DNA from: Erinaceus europaeus
Lineage: Eukaryota; Chordata; Mammalia; Eulipotyphla; Erinaceidae
DNA length: 64,000 bases
Reading direction: 5' to 3'
Assembly (NCBI RefSeq): GCF_950295315.1
Contig: NC_080175.1
Location: 64,133,353-64,197,352 of the forward strand
Shown piece by piece: positions 1-11,923 of the stretch. A program made the position numbers and the translations under genes. Every line of letters begins with the position of its first letter. The first letter of the stretch is position 1. The notes below the pieces were generated by a model. It saw only the letters and a list, made by a program, of their open reading frames with translations, was not told the origin of the DNA and ran no database searches.

Positions 1-505
1 TATAGTCCAAGAGTATCATGGTATGACTAGGTTTTGCCTGAGCTTGACAGCTAACATGCAGGAGGACCAAAGGTGTTGTATGCGGAGATGGTGTCAGATT
101 TGCAAATAGGACAAGAAAGCTGGATCAGGGAAAAGAGTAGCTCCCAAATAGGGAAAAAATATATATAAATATTATTAACTGTAAACTCAATTGATTTGAT
201 GAGGGGCCCATATTCAGCACAGGAGCCTATGTAACCTCTGCATCCCTGTCAATCTGAGTTCGAGTTTTGTGTCATAGCTAGGAATATTCTAGGCTGCACT
301 CATGGCTGGACCCATCTTCCTTGAGTGGTAGAGTATGTTGGCCCAACCTCCCTTCAGAGAATGGGGCAGTCCTTACTATTGTTGATCCACATTGAGGACA
401 AGCTCCTGCAGGGTGCCGCAAAGGGGTTCCTGATGAAGGTGACCAGAAAGGGATCTGCTAGAGATCTAGGCTGAAGATTTGAGGGGTATCAACACTCTTC
501 CGTCT
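1..505 (-). mobile_element. LINE-1 3' UTR fragment (long subtype, internal part)
   Basis: This stretch aligns by eye with 12960-13440 inside a longer copy. Shared phrases include GCTGGATCAGGGAA, AGTAGCTCCCAAATA, GGGGCCCATATTCAGC and CATCCCTGTAGAT-type words. It is the internal section that the L1 3' UTRs of L1-A and L1-B lack. The L1 sense strand is minus, judged from longer copies. Both ends are lost: the left at the window edge, the right by decay near 505. No coding potential is seen. Confidence 0.7.
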
Positions 506-1207
506 ACTCAGTGATTGAGTATATTTCTTTAATATAAAACTGGCTATGGCTTTTCCTTTACACTAGATATCACATTAGTCATATTAGTTGCAAAGTATAT
601 ACAAATTAAACATTTGAGAACTGTCAAAATGAGTAACAGTTGAGAAGTAAGAAGTACTGAACAAGCTGTAAGAGCATCCGAGACTCATATTCCAGTTTTA
701 CCTTTTATTTATAAAGGTTCTACTCTTAAGTGTTTGGCTATAAGAGTTCATGTTCCTTAAATAAAATACTATGATAATAACAATAAAAGACCTTAATTGT
801 TCAATTTTCAACAGTATACACTTAAAGACATTTTTGGAAAAAGACATGAAGAATATTTACATGGTATTTGTGATCATAAGAACAATACTGTGTTAGCTAA
901 GTATAGTATTATTAATAAAAGTAGCTGATTTCTCTTTAGTGCAGTAAGTAAGCATTTAGAAAAAAAGATTTAGTAAAATTTTTAGTTTCAAGATGATTTA
1001 ACCGGCTGTACAAATGCTAATTCTATTTTTTTTCCACTTGGGACATCTATGATGATTTTAATGCTCTATTTATAATTTCTTCCAGCAGTAAAAATAAAAA
1101 AAAAATGTCTTCAGCAATGAGTTTGATAAAATCGTGTAAAGACTTGTAATACAAGAACAAGTATAATTTTAAAATTATACCACAATCACCAATTTATATA
1201 AAAAATA
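506..1207. other. unassigned AT-rich DNA
   Basis: About 700 bases of AT-rich sequence with no open frame of note, no recognisable repeat and no tRNA-like folding seen by eye. Short A and T runs only. Confidence 0.5.
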
Positions 1208-1463
1208 AAATTAAACAGCCAAGGGAGTCAGGCAGTAACTCAGCGGGTTAAGTGCAGGTGGTGCAAAGCACAAGGACCGGCATAAGGATCCCAGTTCGAG
1301 CCGCTAGCTCCCCACCTGCAGGGGAGTCGCTTCACAGGTACTGAAGCAGGTCTGCAGGTGTCTCTCTTTCTCTCCCCCTCTCTGTCTTCCCCTCCTCTCT
1401 CCATTTCTCTCTGTCCTATCCAACAACAATAATAACTACAACTATAAAAAATTAAATAGCCAA
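1208..1463 (+). mobile_element. tRNA-derived SINE, type 1, with TSD
   Basis: The SINE body is 1223-1448. It starts GGGAGTCAGGCAGTAAC, has an A-box-like AACTCAGCGGGTTAAGTG and a B-box-like AGTTCGAGCC, then the conserved CACCTGCAGGGGAGTCGCTTC core, a CT-rich stretch and an ACAACAATAATAACTACAAC tail. It is flanked by a 15-bp TSD, AAATTAAACAGCCAA (1208-1222) and AAATTAAATAGCCAA (1449-1463), with one mismatch. Type 1 here means the short form that lacks the extra 3' module seen at 33483 and 58545. L1-driven insertion is inferred from the TSD and A-rich tail. Confidence 0.92.
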
Positions 1464-1599
1464 TGAATAAAATATGAAATTCAAAAAGAGACTCAAAGTG
1501 AACTCTATTCCATACCTGTGATCCGGCTTTATCCTAGTTTACTTTTTGAACAATTGACAATTTTGTTAAATGTTTTTTTTAAGAAAATAAGAATCTTAG

Positions 1600-1745
1600 G
1601 GGCAGGCGACCATATACCTGGTTTAGCGCACATAGTACTAGATGCAAGAACACACATAAGTACCAAAGTTCCAGTTTCCATTGCTCACCTGCAACAGGAA
1701 GTGGTGACACAGGTCTGCAGGTGTGTCTCTCTCTCTCTCTCTTTA
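1600..1745 (+). mobile_element. degenerate SINE, type 2
   Basis: A decayed plus-strand copy: GGGGCAGGCGACCATATACCTGGTTTAGCGCACATAGTAC at the head resembles the reverse complement of the type 2 SINE ends at 42440 and 60650 (GTGCACCACCA..., GTGCGCTCAAC). It ends in a CT run after GTCTGCAGGTGTGTC. The B-box region is eroded. No clear TSD. Confidence 0.6.
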
Positions 1746-1928
1746 CAATGCCTATTTTCCTTTATTTTCTTCATCTCTAGAAAATCACTTTTAAGGAAAA
1801 TATTTGCATACGATGATAGATGGAAAAAACAAAATTAAAGGATGAAAAAAATCAGATTGGTTATGGACTCAGTAGCAACCTCAGAAGCTAGAAGAGAGTG
1901 AATATACCTTTTACATTCTGAGAAAATT

Positions 1929-3614
1929 TTCTTTTTTCTTAATTTATTTTTTATTTCAGAAAGGATAAATTAACAAAAACATAGGGTAGAAGGGGTACAA
2001 CTCCACACAATTCCCACCACCCAATCTCCATATCCCATCCCCTCCCCTGATAGCTTTCCCATTCTGTATCCCTCTGGGAGCATAGACCCAGGGTCTTTGT
2101 GGGTTGCAGAAGGTAGAAGGCCTGGCTTCTGTAATTGCTTCCCCGCTGAGCATGGACGTTGACTGGTCAGTCCATACATCCAGTCTGCCTCTCTCTTTCC
2201 CTAGTAGGGTGGGTATCTGGAGAAGCAGAGCTCCAGGACACATTGGTGGGGTCTTCAGTCCAGGGAAGCCTGGCCGGCATCCTGATGGCATCTGGAACCT
2301 GTTGGCTGAAAAGAGAGTTAACATACAAAGCCAAACAAATTGTTGAGCAATCATGGACCCAAAGCGTGGAATAGTAGAGAGGAAGTGTTGGGGTAAGGGG
2401 TACTCACTGCAAACTCTAGTGTACTTCTGCTTTCAGGTATATATTTTGCACCTGTTTATGGATACGTGTGAACATATGCTCTCTCTCACAGAACCTGGTC
2501 TATATCTAGGTTTTGGGACTTTGTTAGAAAGTGATCCACCTGGGATGGAATTAGAGAATGCTATGAAAGGAAAGATCTCACCCAAGTAATGAAGCTGAAG
2601 GGTGGTCATTCCACACCTGAAGTCTCTGGACACAGTCTGAGCTGAAGCATGTTGAGGTGGCAATCGTTGCATTGATTAGGTTGCGATGAGCTGATGCAAT
2701 ATTATTTGATATGGATTGGGAGAGGAATGCGGGAAAGTGGGCCCTATCCTAAAGTTCCAGGACTGGGGGAAATATAGGCTCTATAGTGGAGATGTGAGGT
2801 TCCTGCTCTTAGGGCTCAAAAAGACAATGGATAATAACTGTTATCATCACATTATTTGGTAATTGAGTTAACTTTGAAAAGTCCTTTTGTTAAGAGTTTA
2901 CTGTATAGTACCCACTATCTTGTATGTAGCTGTGTCACTGGTTGCCTCTCATCTACTTGGTCTAGGCTTTTGAGAGAGTCTGCATATCAATTACACAGCC
3001 TATATATTAAGAAGACTCAGTCTGTGTTTTAAAAACTTTGAGACATACAATTGATTTTCCCCCTCTCGTATTAATTAAATAGTGATTTATAGGACTACAC
3101 TTTACTAGGAGTGTACATAAACACCATTCCCACCACCAAAAGACTGTGTCCCATCCCACCTACCCACCACCATCCCCCACTGGCCTAGGAAGCCTCATGT
3201 CTACCCCTCTGTTGTTAAAATTCGGTGGCTCCAGCTGGTCGGGCTAGCTTCACGGGCAGGTAACAGAGACGCCCAGAGACATACGGCTGGGCAGGGAAGC
3301 TGTATTTCTTTATTCATGAACAACGATTCATAAACTAAACCAAACTAATCACCAAACAGAACTCTGCTGCCTCTTTCCCCCGCGGCAGCACCAAGCACTC
3401 TCGAACTCTGGAACTCTGGAACCCTCTCGGGGTTCCTTGGGGCGGGGCCAAGTGGGCCCGTGAAACTAGCAGGACTGATCCAATTTTTTGGCAGGGGGAG
3501 AGCTAGAACAACCTAATGTAAAGCATACAACACCCCTCACCACAAGGTTTTTACTTTGGTGCCCTACTTACAATTTAGTCAGATCCTGCTTTTAGTTTTC
3601 CTTTCAGATCTTTC
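1929..3614 (-). repeat. 3' UTR of L1-A (short subtype)
   Basis: Runs from the 3' tail to the ORF2 stop. Compared with the copy at 12372-14318 it lacks roughly 0.9 kb between GGAATAGTAGAGAGGAAG (about 2367) and the CTTCTGCTTTCAG block (about 2424). L1-B has the same shorter arrangement, so this is a subfamily trait and not a private deletion. A stretch of 2016-2354 is open on the minus strand in two frames; see the findings on the 3' UTR frames. Confidence 0.85.
3204..3538 (-). mobile_element. solo LTR, class II ERV type, with 6-bp TSD
   Basis: The LTR is 3210-3532 (323 bp). It begins TGTTG and ends CAACA and is flanked by the 6-bp direct repeat CCCCTC (3204-3209, 3533-3538). The uninterrupted L1 site is visible in L1-B near 20137. 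On the minus strand a polyadenylation signal AATAAA lies at 3314-3309, followed by the U5-like CCCGTGAAGCTAGCCC also found in the LTRs at 32282 and 55044. A 6-bp TSD and TG...CA ends fit betaretrovirus-like ERVs (established for that class). No internal viral genes remain, so it is a solo LTR formed by recombination. Confidence 0.9.
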
Positions 3615-6600
3615 TCAACTTCTGTTGATGAGTGGGATCATTCCATACTCATCTTTATCTTTCTTAGCTCACTTAACATAATTCCTTCTAGCTCTGTCCA
3701 AGATGGGTCAGAGAAGGTGGGTTCATTGTTCTTGATAGCTGTATAGTATTCCATTATGTATATATACCAAAGCTTTCTCAGCCACTCATCTGTTGTTGGG
3801 CACCTGGGCTGCTTCCAGATTTTAGCTATTATGAATTGTGCTATGAACATAGGAGTGGAGTACACACCTCTTTTTGGTTGGGTGTTATGGAGTCCTTGGG
3901 GTATAATCCCAGGAGAGGAATTACTGGGTCATATGGAAGGTCTATGTCTAGCCTTCTGAGAGTTTTCCAGACTGCTCTCCACAGAGGCTGGACCAATTTA
4001 CATTCCCACCAGCAGTGCAAAAGGGTTCCTCTGTCCCCACAGCCTCTCCAGCATTTGTTGCTGTTGTCCTTTTTAATGTATGCCATTCTTACAGGAGTGA
4101 GGTGGTATCTTAGTGTTGTCTTAATTTGCATTTCTCTGACAATCAGTGATGTAGAGCAGTTTTTCATGTTTGTGAGCCTTTTGGATCTCCTCTGAGGTGA
4201 GTTTTTTTTCATATGCTCTACCCATTTTTGGATGGGGTCATTTTCTTTTTTGATGCTAAGTTTGCTGAACTCTTTATATATTTTGGTGATTAGTTTTTTG
4301 TCTGATGTATGGCATGTGAAGATTTTCTCCCATTCTGTGAGGGTATCTTTGTTTTTTTAATAGTATCCTTGGATGTGCACAAGACTTTCAATTTGATATA
4401 GTCCCATTTGTTTGTTTTATGCTTTAGTCTTCCTTGAAATTGGGTTTGTTTCATCAAAGATGTCCTTGAGGTGTAGGTGGGAAAGTGTTTCACCAATGTT
4501 TTCCTCTAAGTATTTGATTGTTTCTGGTCTAACATCCAGGTCTCTAATCAATTTGGAGTTGATTTTTGTTTTTGGTGAGATAAAGTGGTTCTAATTCATT
4601 CTTCTGCATGTTACAACCCAGTTTTCCCAGCACCATTTATTGAAGAGAGCCATCTTCTTCCATTTAATGCTTTGGGCACCCTTATCAAAGATTAGATCTC
4701 CATAGGTGTGGGGATCTATTATTGGCTTTTAATTCTGTTCCACTGGTCTGTGTGCCTATTTTTGTTCCAGTACCATGCTGTTTTGATGATGATGTCTTTA
4801 TAATATAGTTTGAGATCTGGGAGTGTGATGCCTCCATTTCTGTTTCTTTTCTTCAGGATGGTTTTGGCAATTCTAGGTGTTTTCATGTTCCAGACTAATG
4901 ATTGGAGTGTTTGTTCTATTCTCTTAAAGAAGCTTGGTGGAACTTTGATGGGTATTGCATTAAATTTGTTTATGGCTCTGGGGAGAATATTCATTTTGAT
5001 GGTATTTATTCTTCCAATCCATGATCATAGGATGTCTTTCCATTTCTTGGTATCAGTTTCTATTTCCTTGAGTAGCGACTCATAGTTTTCAGTATACAAG
5101 TCTTTCACTTCTTTGGTCAACTTTATTCCTAGGTATTTGATTGATTTTGGTGAGACAGTAAATGGGAGTGATTTCTGGATGTCTTCTTCTTCAGATTTAA
5201 TGTTTGCATAAAGAAATGACACTGATTTTTGTACATTGATTTTGTAGCCTGATACTTTGCTATATTGCCTAATAACTTTCAGTGGTTTTCTGCCCGATTC
5301 TTTAGGTTTTTCTATGTATACTATTATATCATCTGCAAATAGTGAGAGCTTGACTTCCCTTCCAATCTGTATTCCTTTGATTTCTTTCTCTTGCCTGATT
5401 GCTATGTCAAGAACTTCCTATACTATGTTGAAGATTAATGGTCACAGTGGACAGCCCTGTCTAGTCCCCCATCTGAGGGGGAATGCTTTCAGCTTCTCTG
5501 CATTGAGTATCATGTTGGCTGTAGGTTTGCTATATATGGATTCCACTATCTTGAGGAATTTCCTATCTATTCCCATTTTTTGTAGAGTTTTGAGCATGAA
5601 TGGGTGTTGAATTTTGTCAAAGGCTTTCTCTGCATCTATTGAGATAATCATGTGGTTTTTGGCTTTGCTTTTATTGATGTGGTGAATGACATTGATTGAC
5701 TTATGGATGTTGAACCAGCCTTGCATTTCTAGGATGAATCCCACTTGGTCGTGATGAACAATCTTTTTGATGTGCTGCTGTATCCGGTTGGCCAAGATCT
5801 TGTTTAATATTTTGGCATATATGTTCATCAGAGATATTGGTCTGTAGTTTCCTTTTTTGTTCTGTCCTTATCTGCTTTTGGTATCAGGGTGATGTTGGCT
5901 TCATAGTACGTGGAAGGGGGTATTCCTGTTTCTTCCATCTTATGGAAAAGCTTTAGAAGTATAGGTACTAACTGTTTCCTGAAAGTTTTGTAGAATTCGT
6001 TTGTGAAGCCATCTGGTCCAGGACTTTTGTTGTTGGGTAGATTCCTAATAATGGTTTCAATTTCTTTGTCTGTGATTGGTGCATTTAGATTTTGTAGTTA
6101 TTCTTGGTTCAGTTTTGGCAGGGCATATGTTTCTAGGAATTGTTCCATTTCTTCCAGATTCTCTAGCTTGGTGGTGTATAGTTCTTCATAGAAGTTTCAC
6201 ATGATTTTCTGGATTTCTGTGGTGTCAGTTGTGATATCTTCTCCATCATTTACAATTCTATTAATTTGAGGCTTCTCTTTTTTGTTTGGTGAGTCTGGCT
6301 AGGGGTTTGTCAATTTTGTTTAGTCTTTCAAAGTACCAATATTTGGCTTCATTGATCTTTTGTATGGTTCTCTTATTTTCGATGTTGTTTATTTCTGCTC
6401 TAATTTATTGATTTCTGTCCTTCTGGTTGCTTTAGGGTTCCTTTTTCCTTTCCTCTAAGTCTTTGAGGTGTGCAGTAAGGTTGTTCATTTGAGCTTCTTC
6501 TTGGTGTTTAATATGTGATTGTATGGTTATAAGTTTCCCTCTCAGAACTGCTTCAGCTGTGTCCCAAATATTTTGATAGGTTGTGTCTTCATTTTCATTT

Positions 6601-7066
6601 GTTTCCAGGAACATTTGAATTTCCTGCTTGAGTGAATCTCTGACCCAGTGGTTCTTGAGGAGTGTATTGTTTAGTTTCCAAATGCTGTGACTTCTAACAA
6701 CTTCCTGTTTGTTGTTAAATGTTAGTTTTACTCCACTGTGGTCTGAGAAGATACTTGGGATGATTTCAATGTTCTTGAATTTATTCATGCTATCTTTGTG
6801 GCCTAGCATGTGGTCTATCCTTGAGTATGTGTTATGTGGATTTGAAAACAATGTGTATCCCTATTTTGGGGTATGAAGCACTGAAAATGTCCAAGAGGTC
6901 TATTCTGTCAATCTCTTCATTTAACTCTCTTGTATCTTTGTTGATTCTCTGCTTTGTTGATCTGTCTAAGTGTGAGAGTGGGATATTAAAGTCTCCCATT
7001 ATTATTGTATTACTATTGATGTATTTTTGAAGTTCTTTCAGTAGGTGCTTGATGTATTTAGAAGGT
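3615..7066 (-). pseudogene. LINE-1 ORF2 of L1-A, partial (endonuclease end, RT, C-terminal domain)
   Basis: ORF2 encodes the endonuclease/reverse transcriptase that nicks target DNA and copies L1 RNA in place. From N to C: the end of the endonuclease domain with the SDHSGVKLTF motif (about 6740), the reverse transcriptase with [13 protein letters not shown] (about 5620) and a catalytic FADD at 5339-5328, and the cysteine-rich C-terminus [18 protein letters not shown] (about 4020). The stop is at 3617-3615, same place as in L1-B. It is broken by many stops and frameshifts; the longest readable blocks are 6851-6432, 5828-5442 and 4212-3841. The first part of the endonuclease is missing by 5' truncation. 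Not functional. Confidence 0.93.
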
Positions 7067-7511
7067 CAAGAAGAATCTTTATAAAGTATTCCCTAGAGCT
7101 ACCAAAACCACACAATTCCTTCTCTAATTGTGCTAGAAAAGTATATAAAAGACAAATTTAGTATTTTCTATGTCCAGATATATTAAAGCATTGTTAATAT
7201 AGTGAATGAATTTGAGACAAAGGAAAGAAACAGATATATGAACAGTTAGTGATAACCAATAATGTAATTACAATGTTAAGGCTCTGGATTTAGTCTTAAT
7301 TGTGGAAACATATAGATTGTTTTTATTTTATTTACAAAAGAAAATCTATCCATTCTTATTTATATAATTTAATTTGTTAATTTAAATTGGTTTTGCATGA
7401 CTTGAAACCCGGAGTTGGTAATCTGATTTATTTTTTGCTATATGGTAGAGGATTTTGATAAAAGATTAGATATAGACTTGGTTGGGTTAGAATTGAATAA
7501 AAACATAGACT
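7067..7511. other. unassigned AT-rich DNA
   Basis: About 440 bases of AT-rich sequence between L1-A and the next L1 3' end. No coding frame or recognised repeat. Confidence 0.5.
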
Positions 7512-7722
7512 GGGGGCGGAATTACAGAAGCCAGACCATCCACCTTTTGCATTCCACAATAACCTTGGGTCTATACTCCCAGAGGATTAAAGACTAGGAA
7601 AGATATCAAGGGAGGAGATGGGATATGGAGTTTTGATGGTGGGAATTGCATGGAGTTGTATCCCTCTTATCCTATGGTTTTTTCAGTGTTTCCTTTTTAT
7701 AAACAAAAAGGGAGAGAGAGAA
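7512..7722 (+). mobile_element. short L1 3' end (5'-truncated insertion)
   Basis: A plus-strand copy of the last ~210 bp of the L1 3' UTR: AATTACAGAAGCCAGACC, GGGATATGGAGTTTTGATGG, and a 3' end CAGTGTTTCCTTTTTATAAACAAAAA. It is truncated shortly upstream of the AATTACAGAAG block. The flanks AAACATAGACTGG and GAAACAGACTGG may be a worn TSD. Confidence 0.8.
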
Positions 7723-7749
7723 ACAGACTGGATACTGTTACCCTATGTC

Positions 7750-7974
7750 CTATGTATGTATGTATGTATGTATTTATTTATTGGAGAGTAATTGAAAGAA
7801 ACTGAAGGGAAAGGGGAGATAGAAAGGAAGAGAGACTGAGAGAAACCTTTAGCACTGCTTCACCACTTGTGAAACTTTCTCCCTGCAGGTGGGCACCAGG
7901 GACTTAAACCAGAATCCTTAGTCTTCCTAGACTGTAATGTGTGCACTTAACCAGTTGTGCCACCTCTTGGCCCA
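7750..7974 (-). mobile_element. tRNA-derived SINE, type 2
   Basis: Reads on the minus strand from a tRNA-like head at the right (GGGCCAAGAGGTGGCACAAC) to a TATG/TATT-rich tail at 7750-7780. The core GCACTGCTTCACCACTTGTG (plus-strand view, about 7850) and CTCCCTGCAGGTGGGCACC identify the family. No TSD found. Confidence 0.88.
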
Positions 7975-7984
7975 CTTTTACTTT

Positions 7985-9110
7985 ATTTCTTCAAAGGGGA
8001 TTTTTAATTTAATTTTACTTTATTTTATTTGTAATTTAATAATGATCAGCAAGATTGTGGTATAAGAGGGGTACAGTTCCTTACAATTCCCACAATCAGA
8101 GTTCTGTATCCCATCCCCTCCATTGGAAAGTTCCCTACTCTTTATCCCTCTGAGAGTATGGAACAAAGATCTTTAAAATGGGGAGCAGAAGGTGGAAGTT
8201 CTGCCTTCTCTACTCGACATGGGCATTGGCAGGTGGGTCCATACTCTAGCCTGTTTCTATCTTTCCCTGTTGTGGCAGCACTCTGGAGAGGTGGGGACAC
8301 ATTGGTGAGGTCTTCTGCCCAAGGAAGTCAGGTTAGCATCATGTTAACATTGGTAACTTGGTGGCTGAAAATCATTAAGATATAAAGCAGAGCAAATTGT
8401 ATAATAACCAAGAACCTAAAGGTAAGAATAAAGCTGATGATATTTGGGGGGTCACCATTTTGAAAAAGCTAGTAGGTATATTTTAAGTTTATTCCAATGG
8501 GCCTGTGACTTTACTAATTTTTGCCTGGGAAAATAGCTAACTTGCTGGTGGGCTAAAAGTATTGTCTGAGAGGACTGTGTCAGAGTTGCGAATTGGACTA
8601 GAAACCTGGGTCAGGGCAGACAGTAACTCCCAAATATGGGAAAAATATATAAATACCACTGACTATAAACTCCATCAATCTGACCCAGGGACCATATCTA
8701 TTCATATTTGGCAAAGGAGGCTATGTAAACAGCACACATCTGTCAGTCTGAGTTCACATTCCATGATCATAGTTAGGAACATTCTAGGCTAAAGTCAATT
8801 CAGGAGTTCTTCCTCAAATGCCAGAATATGTTGACTAGCCTCCCTTCAGATAGTGGGCAATTTCTACCATTATTATTCTACATTGAGGGCCAGGTCCTGT
8901 AGAGGCCCACAGTAGTGTTTGTGATATTGTTCCTGTTGACAATGATCAGTGATGGTGGAGAGAGGGATTTGTTAGAGGTCTAGGCCCATTGTATCTGTGT
9001 GAAACAGGATTCCTTGACTAGGGTCTGGGTGATGGCATGGCCAGGTAGTGACCAAAAGGGTCATCAGTCTCTTGTCCTTATCCAGCTTTTGTGTTCTCAA
9101 AGGAAATTTT
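7985..9110 (-). mobile_element. L1 3' UTR copy, long subtype, diverged
   Basis: Follows the copy at 12372-13640 block by block: the ACAATTCCCACAATCAGAG terminal part, the CTAGTAGGTATATTTTAAG block, GGGAAAAATATATAAATACC, and CCAGTCTCTTGCC-type end. Its 3' end is the T-rich 7985-8040 and it is truncated near 9110. Divergence is higher than in L1-A or L1-B, so it is older. Confidence 0.85.
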
Positions 9111-9132
9111 AAGAATCTTACATGCTGTCAGG

Positions 9133-9611
9133 ATATTGTGAGGAGCCACACATTTCTTAAAACATTAAGCCAGCTCCCCCTGCTCGACCCTGCATTCCTG
9201 ATACTATGGCCTATCTATATTATTGTTTTGCCTGAAAGATCTCTACCCATTCCATCCCTTTGATCTATCTTCTTTCTACCCTCCTTGCCTCCAGAGTAGT
9301 ATTAATCCCACCAGTTAAAACCCTCACAACAGTTGCTAAGAAAGTTCCTACCTTTCCAGCCCCATTTTGCCTTTCTCTGCCCTTTTTTTAGCCATTTCTG
9401 TTTCCGACTTGCCACTTCTGGGTCTGTCCTTTAAAAGCTGTGACTCTCTGATCAATAAAGACATTGCATTGTCTCACCACGTGTTTGGTTCCTGAGTCTT
9501 CTCCCTCGCATTGCTGAGTGAGTAGCAGCCCAGGCTGGTTCCAGTCGAGTTCTCTCAAGCCCAGAGAGTACACGCCCAGGAAGAGGCACCCCCACGCTAC
9601 CCGGGCAATAT
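9133..9611 (+). mobile_element. solo LTR with 4-bp TSD (class I ERV type)
   Basis: The LTR is 9137-9607 (471 bp), TGTGAGGAGCC...CTACCCGGGCA, flanked by ATAT (9133-9136 and 9608-9611). A TTTAAAA element lies near 9431, then AATAAA at about 9454, then a U5-like CT/GC-rich end. A 4-bp TSD with TG...CA ends is typical of gammaretrovirus-like ERVs (established), though ATAT is a low-information match in AT-rich DNA. No internal region remains. The sequence is unlike the three LTRs at 3210, 32282 and 55044. Confidence 0.75.
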
Positions 9612-11589
9612 GCCACTAAGATAATTTCATAATTTCATAATTTTTTCAACTAAATACTTTGGAAATTGAACTTCCTCAGCTAAGGACATAATTAATAAGG
9701 TAGAGACTATTCATAAGTTTAGATATTTTGACTATGTTTTGTGACTTTTCACAAGGCATAAAGGACAAAGCAGTTTCACAATAGAACTAGAACTCAAACT
9801 GTTACAAAACAATGATGGCAAGTGCCATTATAGACATAGACCTACAAGAAATGTGCTGCTTACTATGCACAGTTGTTATTTGTTTTAGCTTTTTCTCCTT
9901 GAATATAGTGTTAGAGACCTCTTGTGATTATTATTTCATAGTCAAGACAATTAAGAGCAAAAATATCTGAGTATGGAAACAATACATTATCAATTCATTT
10001 TTCACATCACTGATAGTATACACCTAGATGATTACAGAACAATAATCATGGATACCTTAGTGAAAATTTTTCAGTAAAAAGCAAAATTGTTATTGGACTA
10101 AGTTCAGCTAGAAGACAGAAGATTACTTTATTATCGACATATTTATAACTTAGCACTTTTGCAAGAATTTTTCAGAGAAGTCTTCTCATCAACTTGTGAC
10201 AGAACATAACATTACTAATGGGCATTAGAGCCTAGGTCCTTTTGTGAGGAACTGATATTTTTATTCCTTTTTGTTTCACTGCTCAGTATATTTCTTTGAG
10301 CAAATGATGAAGGGTATACTAAATTTTCATCATACTTCAAAAACTTCTTTCTATTGAAGGTCATTTGGATATGAGTTTTCCAAGTCTTTACAATAAAAAT
10401 TAATTGCCAATGTCAATTAAAGCAAGAATTGTCAAACAATGTCTTAGAAGACAAATTAATATTAATTATACTGGGAAATAGATACCAACTTTACAGTGTA
10501 GCTTTTTTTATTAGTAATAATGATGGCAGAGGAGGGAATGCATTTATTGTTTGCATTTTGTATATTCTATAAGAGTTTTCAGGATAGTAGAAAATAATTT
10601 CGATTATTTTTTCGCATTGAATCTCCTCAAATATCATTATATTAAGTGGTAATTTAGATCACACCCTTTTATAAATGAACAAATTGTGTATCCCTTTAAC
10701 TGTCTACTACTTTGTCACTACTAGTATATACAGATACTGAGATAAGTGAACATAATAGAATGAAAAGGAACATATGGGTGTGGAGGTGGTTATATGATAG
10801 AGAATCTGAACAAAAATCACAGGTTTTCCAAATAATTTCATACCAGTAGTATTTTTTTCATTTAATTATTTAATTATTGTTGCTCAACAAATTGTAAAGA
10901 ATAAAATCTAATTACAATATCAGGCTCTGTGGTTACATGAAAATCTGAATCTAGCAATTCCCAACAAATAGCTTTATGCCCTTGTGCAAGATGTGAAACT
11001 CTCATACATCTCATTTTTAATTAAAAAATTATCAATAGTATGCCTTAGTTTAAGGGACACTTGAGATAAGTTCTTCATGAGTAACTTATCTCATTCTTGG
11101 AAGAATGTTGATTATTTGATAAATATGCATACATATTTGTGTGACTTTAATTCCGATTATTTCTATTATATCAAATATCTATTAACCACTCCAGCAAAAA
11201 TCTACATAGTTCAATAATACAACTCATTATTTTAATTTATAATAAAACTTCATGTTTATGAATTTAGAATTTATCAATTCTTATGCATTTGTGTGTTTCA
11301 GATTGTTTTGTAAAATTAACACTGCAAACCTAAGATTTTAATAATCAAGGATGTACATTTCTGTATGTATAAATGTAGTAGTATCTAAAAAAAATGGAGT
11401 CTTCAGAGTTTTATAGACTCTATTGGAGCTTCTGTCCTTGTTAATGCAGTCTGTCATGAAAGCTAACATGTGAATTATTTCCTTTCTGAATCAAGTTCAA
11501 TCTGTATAGTCCTGATTATTACAACTGTATCTTTCAGGAATAGAACTCCACACAGAATGAGTAACATAATAAATTTATACTAATCTAAT
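9612..11589. other. unassigned AT-rich DNA
   Basis: Nearly 2 kb of very AT-rich sequence without repeats that I recognise, open frames of note or RNA genes. It is the longest clean stretch in the left half of the window and is probably old unique sequence. Confidence 0.5.
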
Positions 11590-11923
11590 TTTTTGTGTAG
11601 TTATTACTGAGGCTCAGTTCCTGAATCACTGCTCCTAGAGGCTTTTTTGTTGTTGCTTTTGTTGCTCTTGCTTTTTTTAAAATCACTGTTGTTGTTATTA
11701 TTAATGTTATTTCTGTCATTGTTGTTGAATATGATAGAGAGAAATGGAGAGAGGGGGGAAGATAGAGATGGGGAGAGAAAAATAGACACCTGCATACCTG
11801 CTTCACCGCCTGTGAGGGGACCCCTCCTGCAGGTGCGAAGTCAGGGGCTCAAATTGGGATCCTTATTCTGGTCCTTGCATTTTGCACCATGTACATTTAA
11901 CCTGCTGCTCTACAGCCCGAACC
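11590..11923 (-). mobile_element. tRNA-derived SINE, type 1 long form
   Basis: Minus-strand SINE: head at the right end (GGGTTCGGGCTGTAGAGCAG), core CACCTGCATACCTGCTTCAC and a 3' end that includes the extra module with CCTAGAGGC and GAGGCTCAGTTCCTGAATC. The module marks the long form, also at 33483, 41351, 53387, 58545 and 60988. No clear TSD. Confidence 0.88.

Larger units (their letters stand above)
1929..7066 (-). mobile_element. LINE-1 copy L1-A, 5'-truncated
   Basis: A minus-strand LINE-1 with its T-rich 3' tail at 1929-1960, a 3' UTR to about 3614 and ORF2 from 3615 to 7066. It stops inside the endonuclease part of ORF2, so ORF1 and the 5' UTR are absent, the usual pattern of incomplete reverse transcription. 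A solo LTR interrupts the 3' UTR at 3210-3532. The sequence follows L1-B (18542-26611) closely throughout, with scattered substitutions, stops and small indels. I could not find a convincing TSD: the flanks (ACATTCTGAGAAAATTTTC and TCAAGAAGAATC) do not match. Confidence 0.93.

Noticed and set aside
1231..1300. Functional tRNA gene
   Set aside because: A-box and B-box-like words belong to SINE heads; the copies lack a cloverleaf with a proper anticodon stem and are followed by the SINE body.
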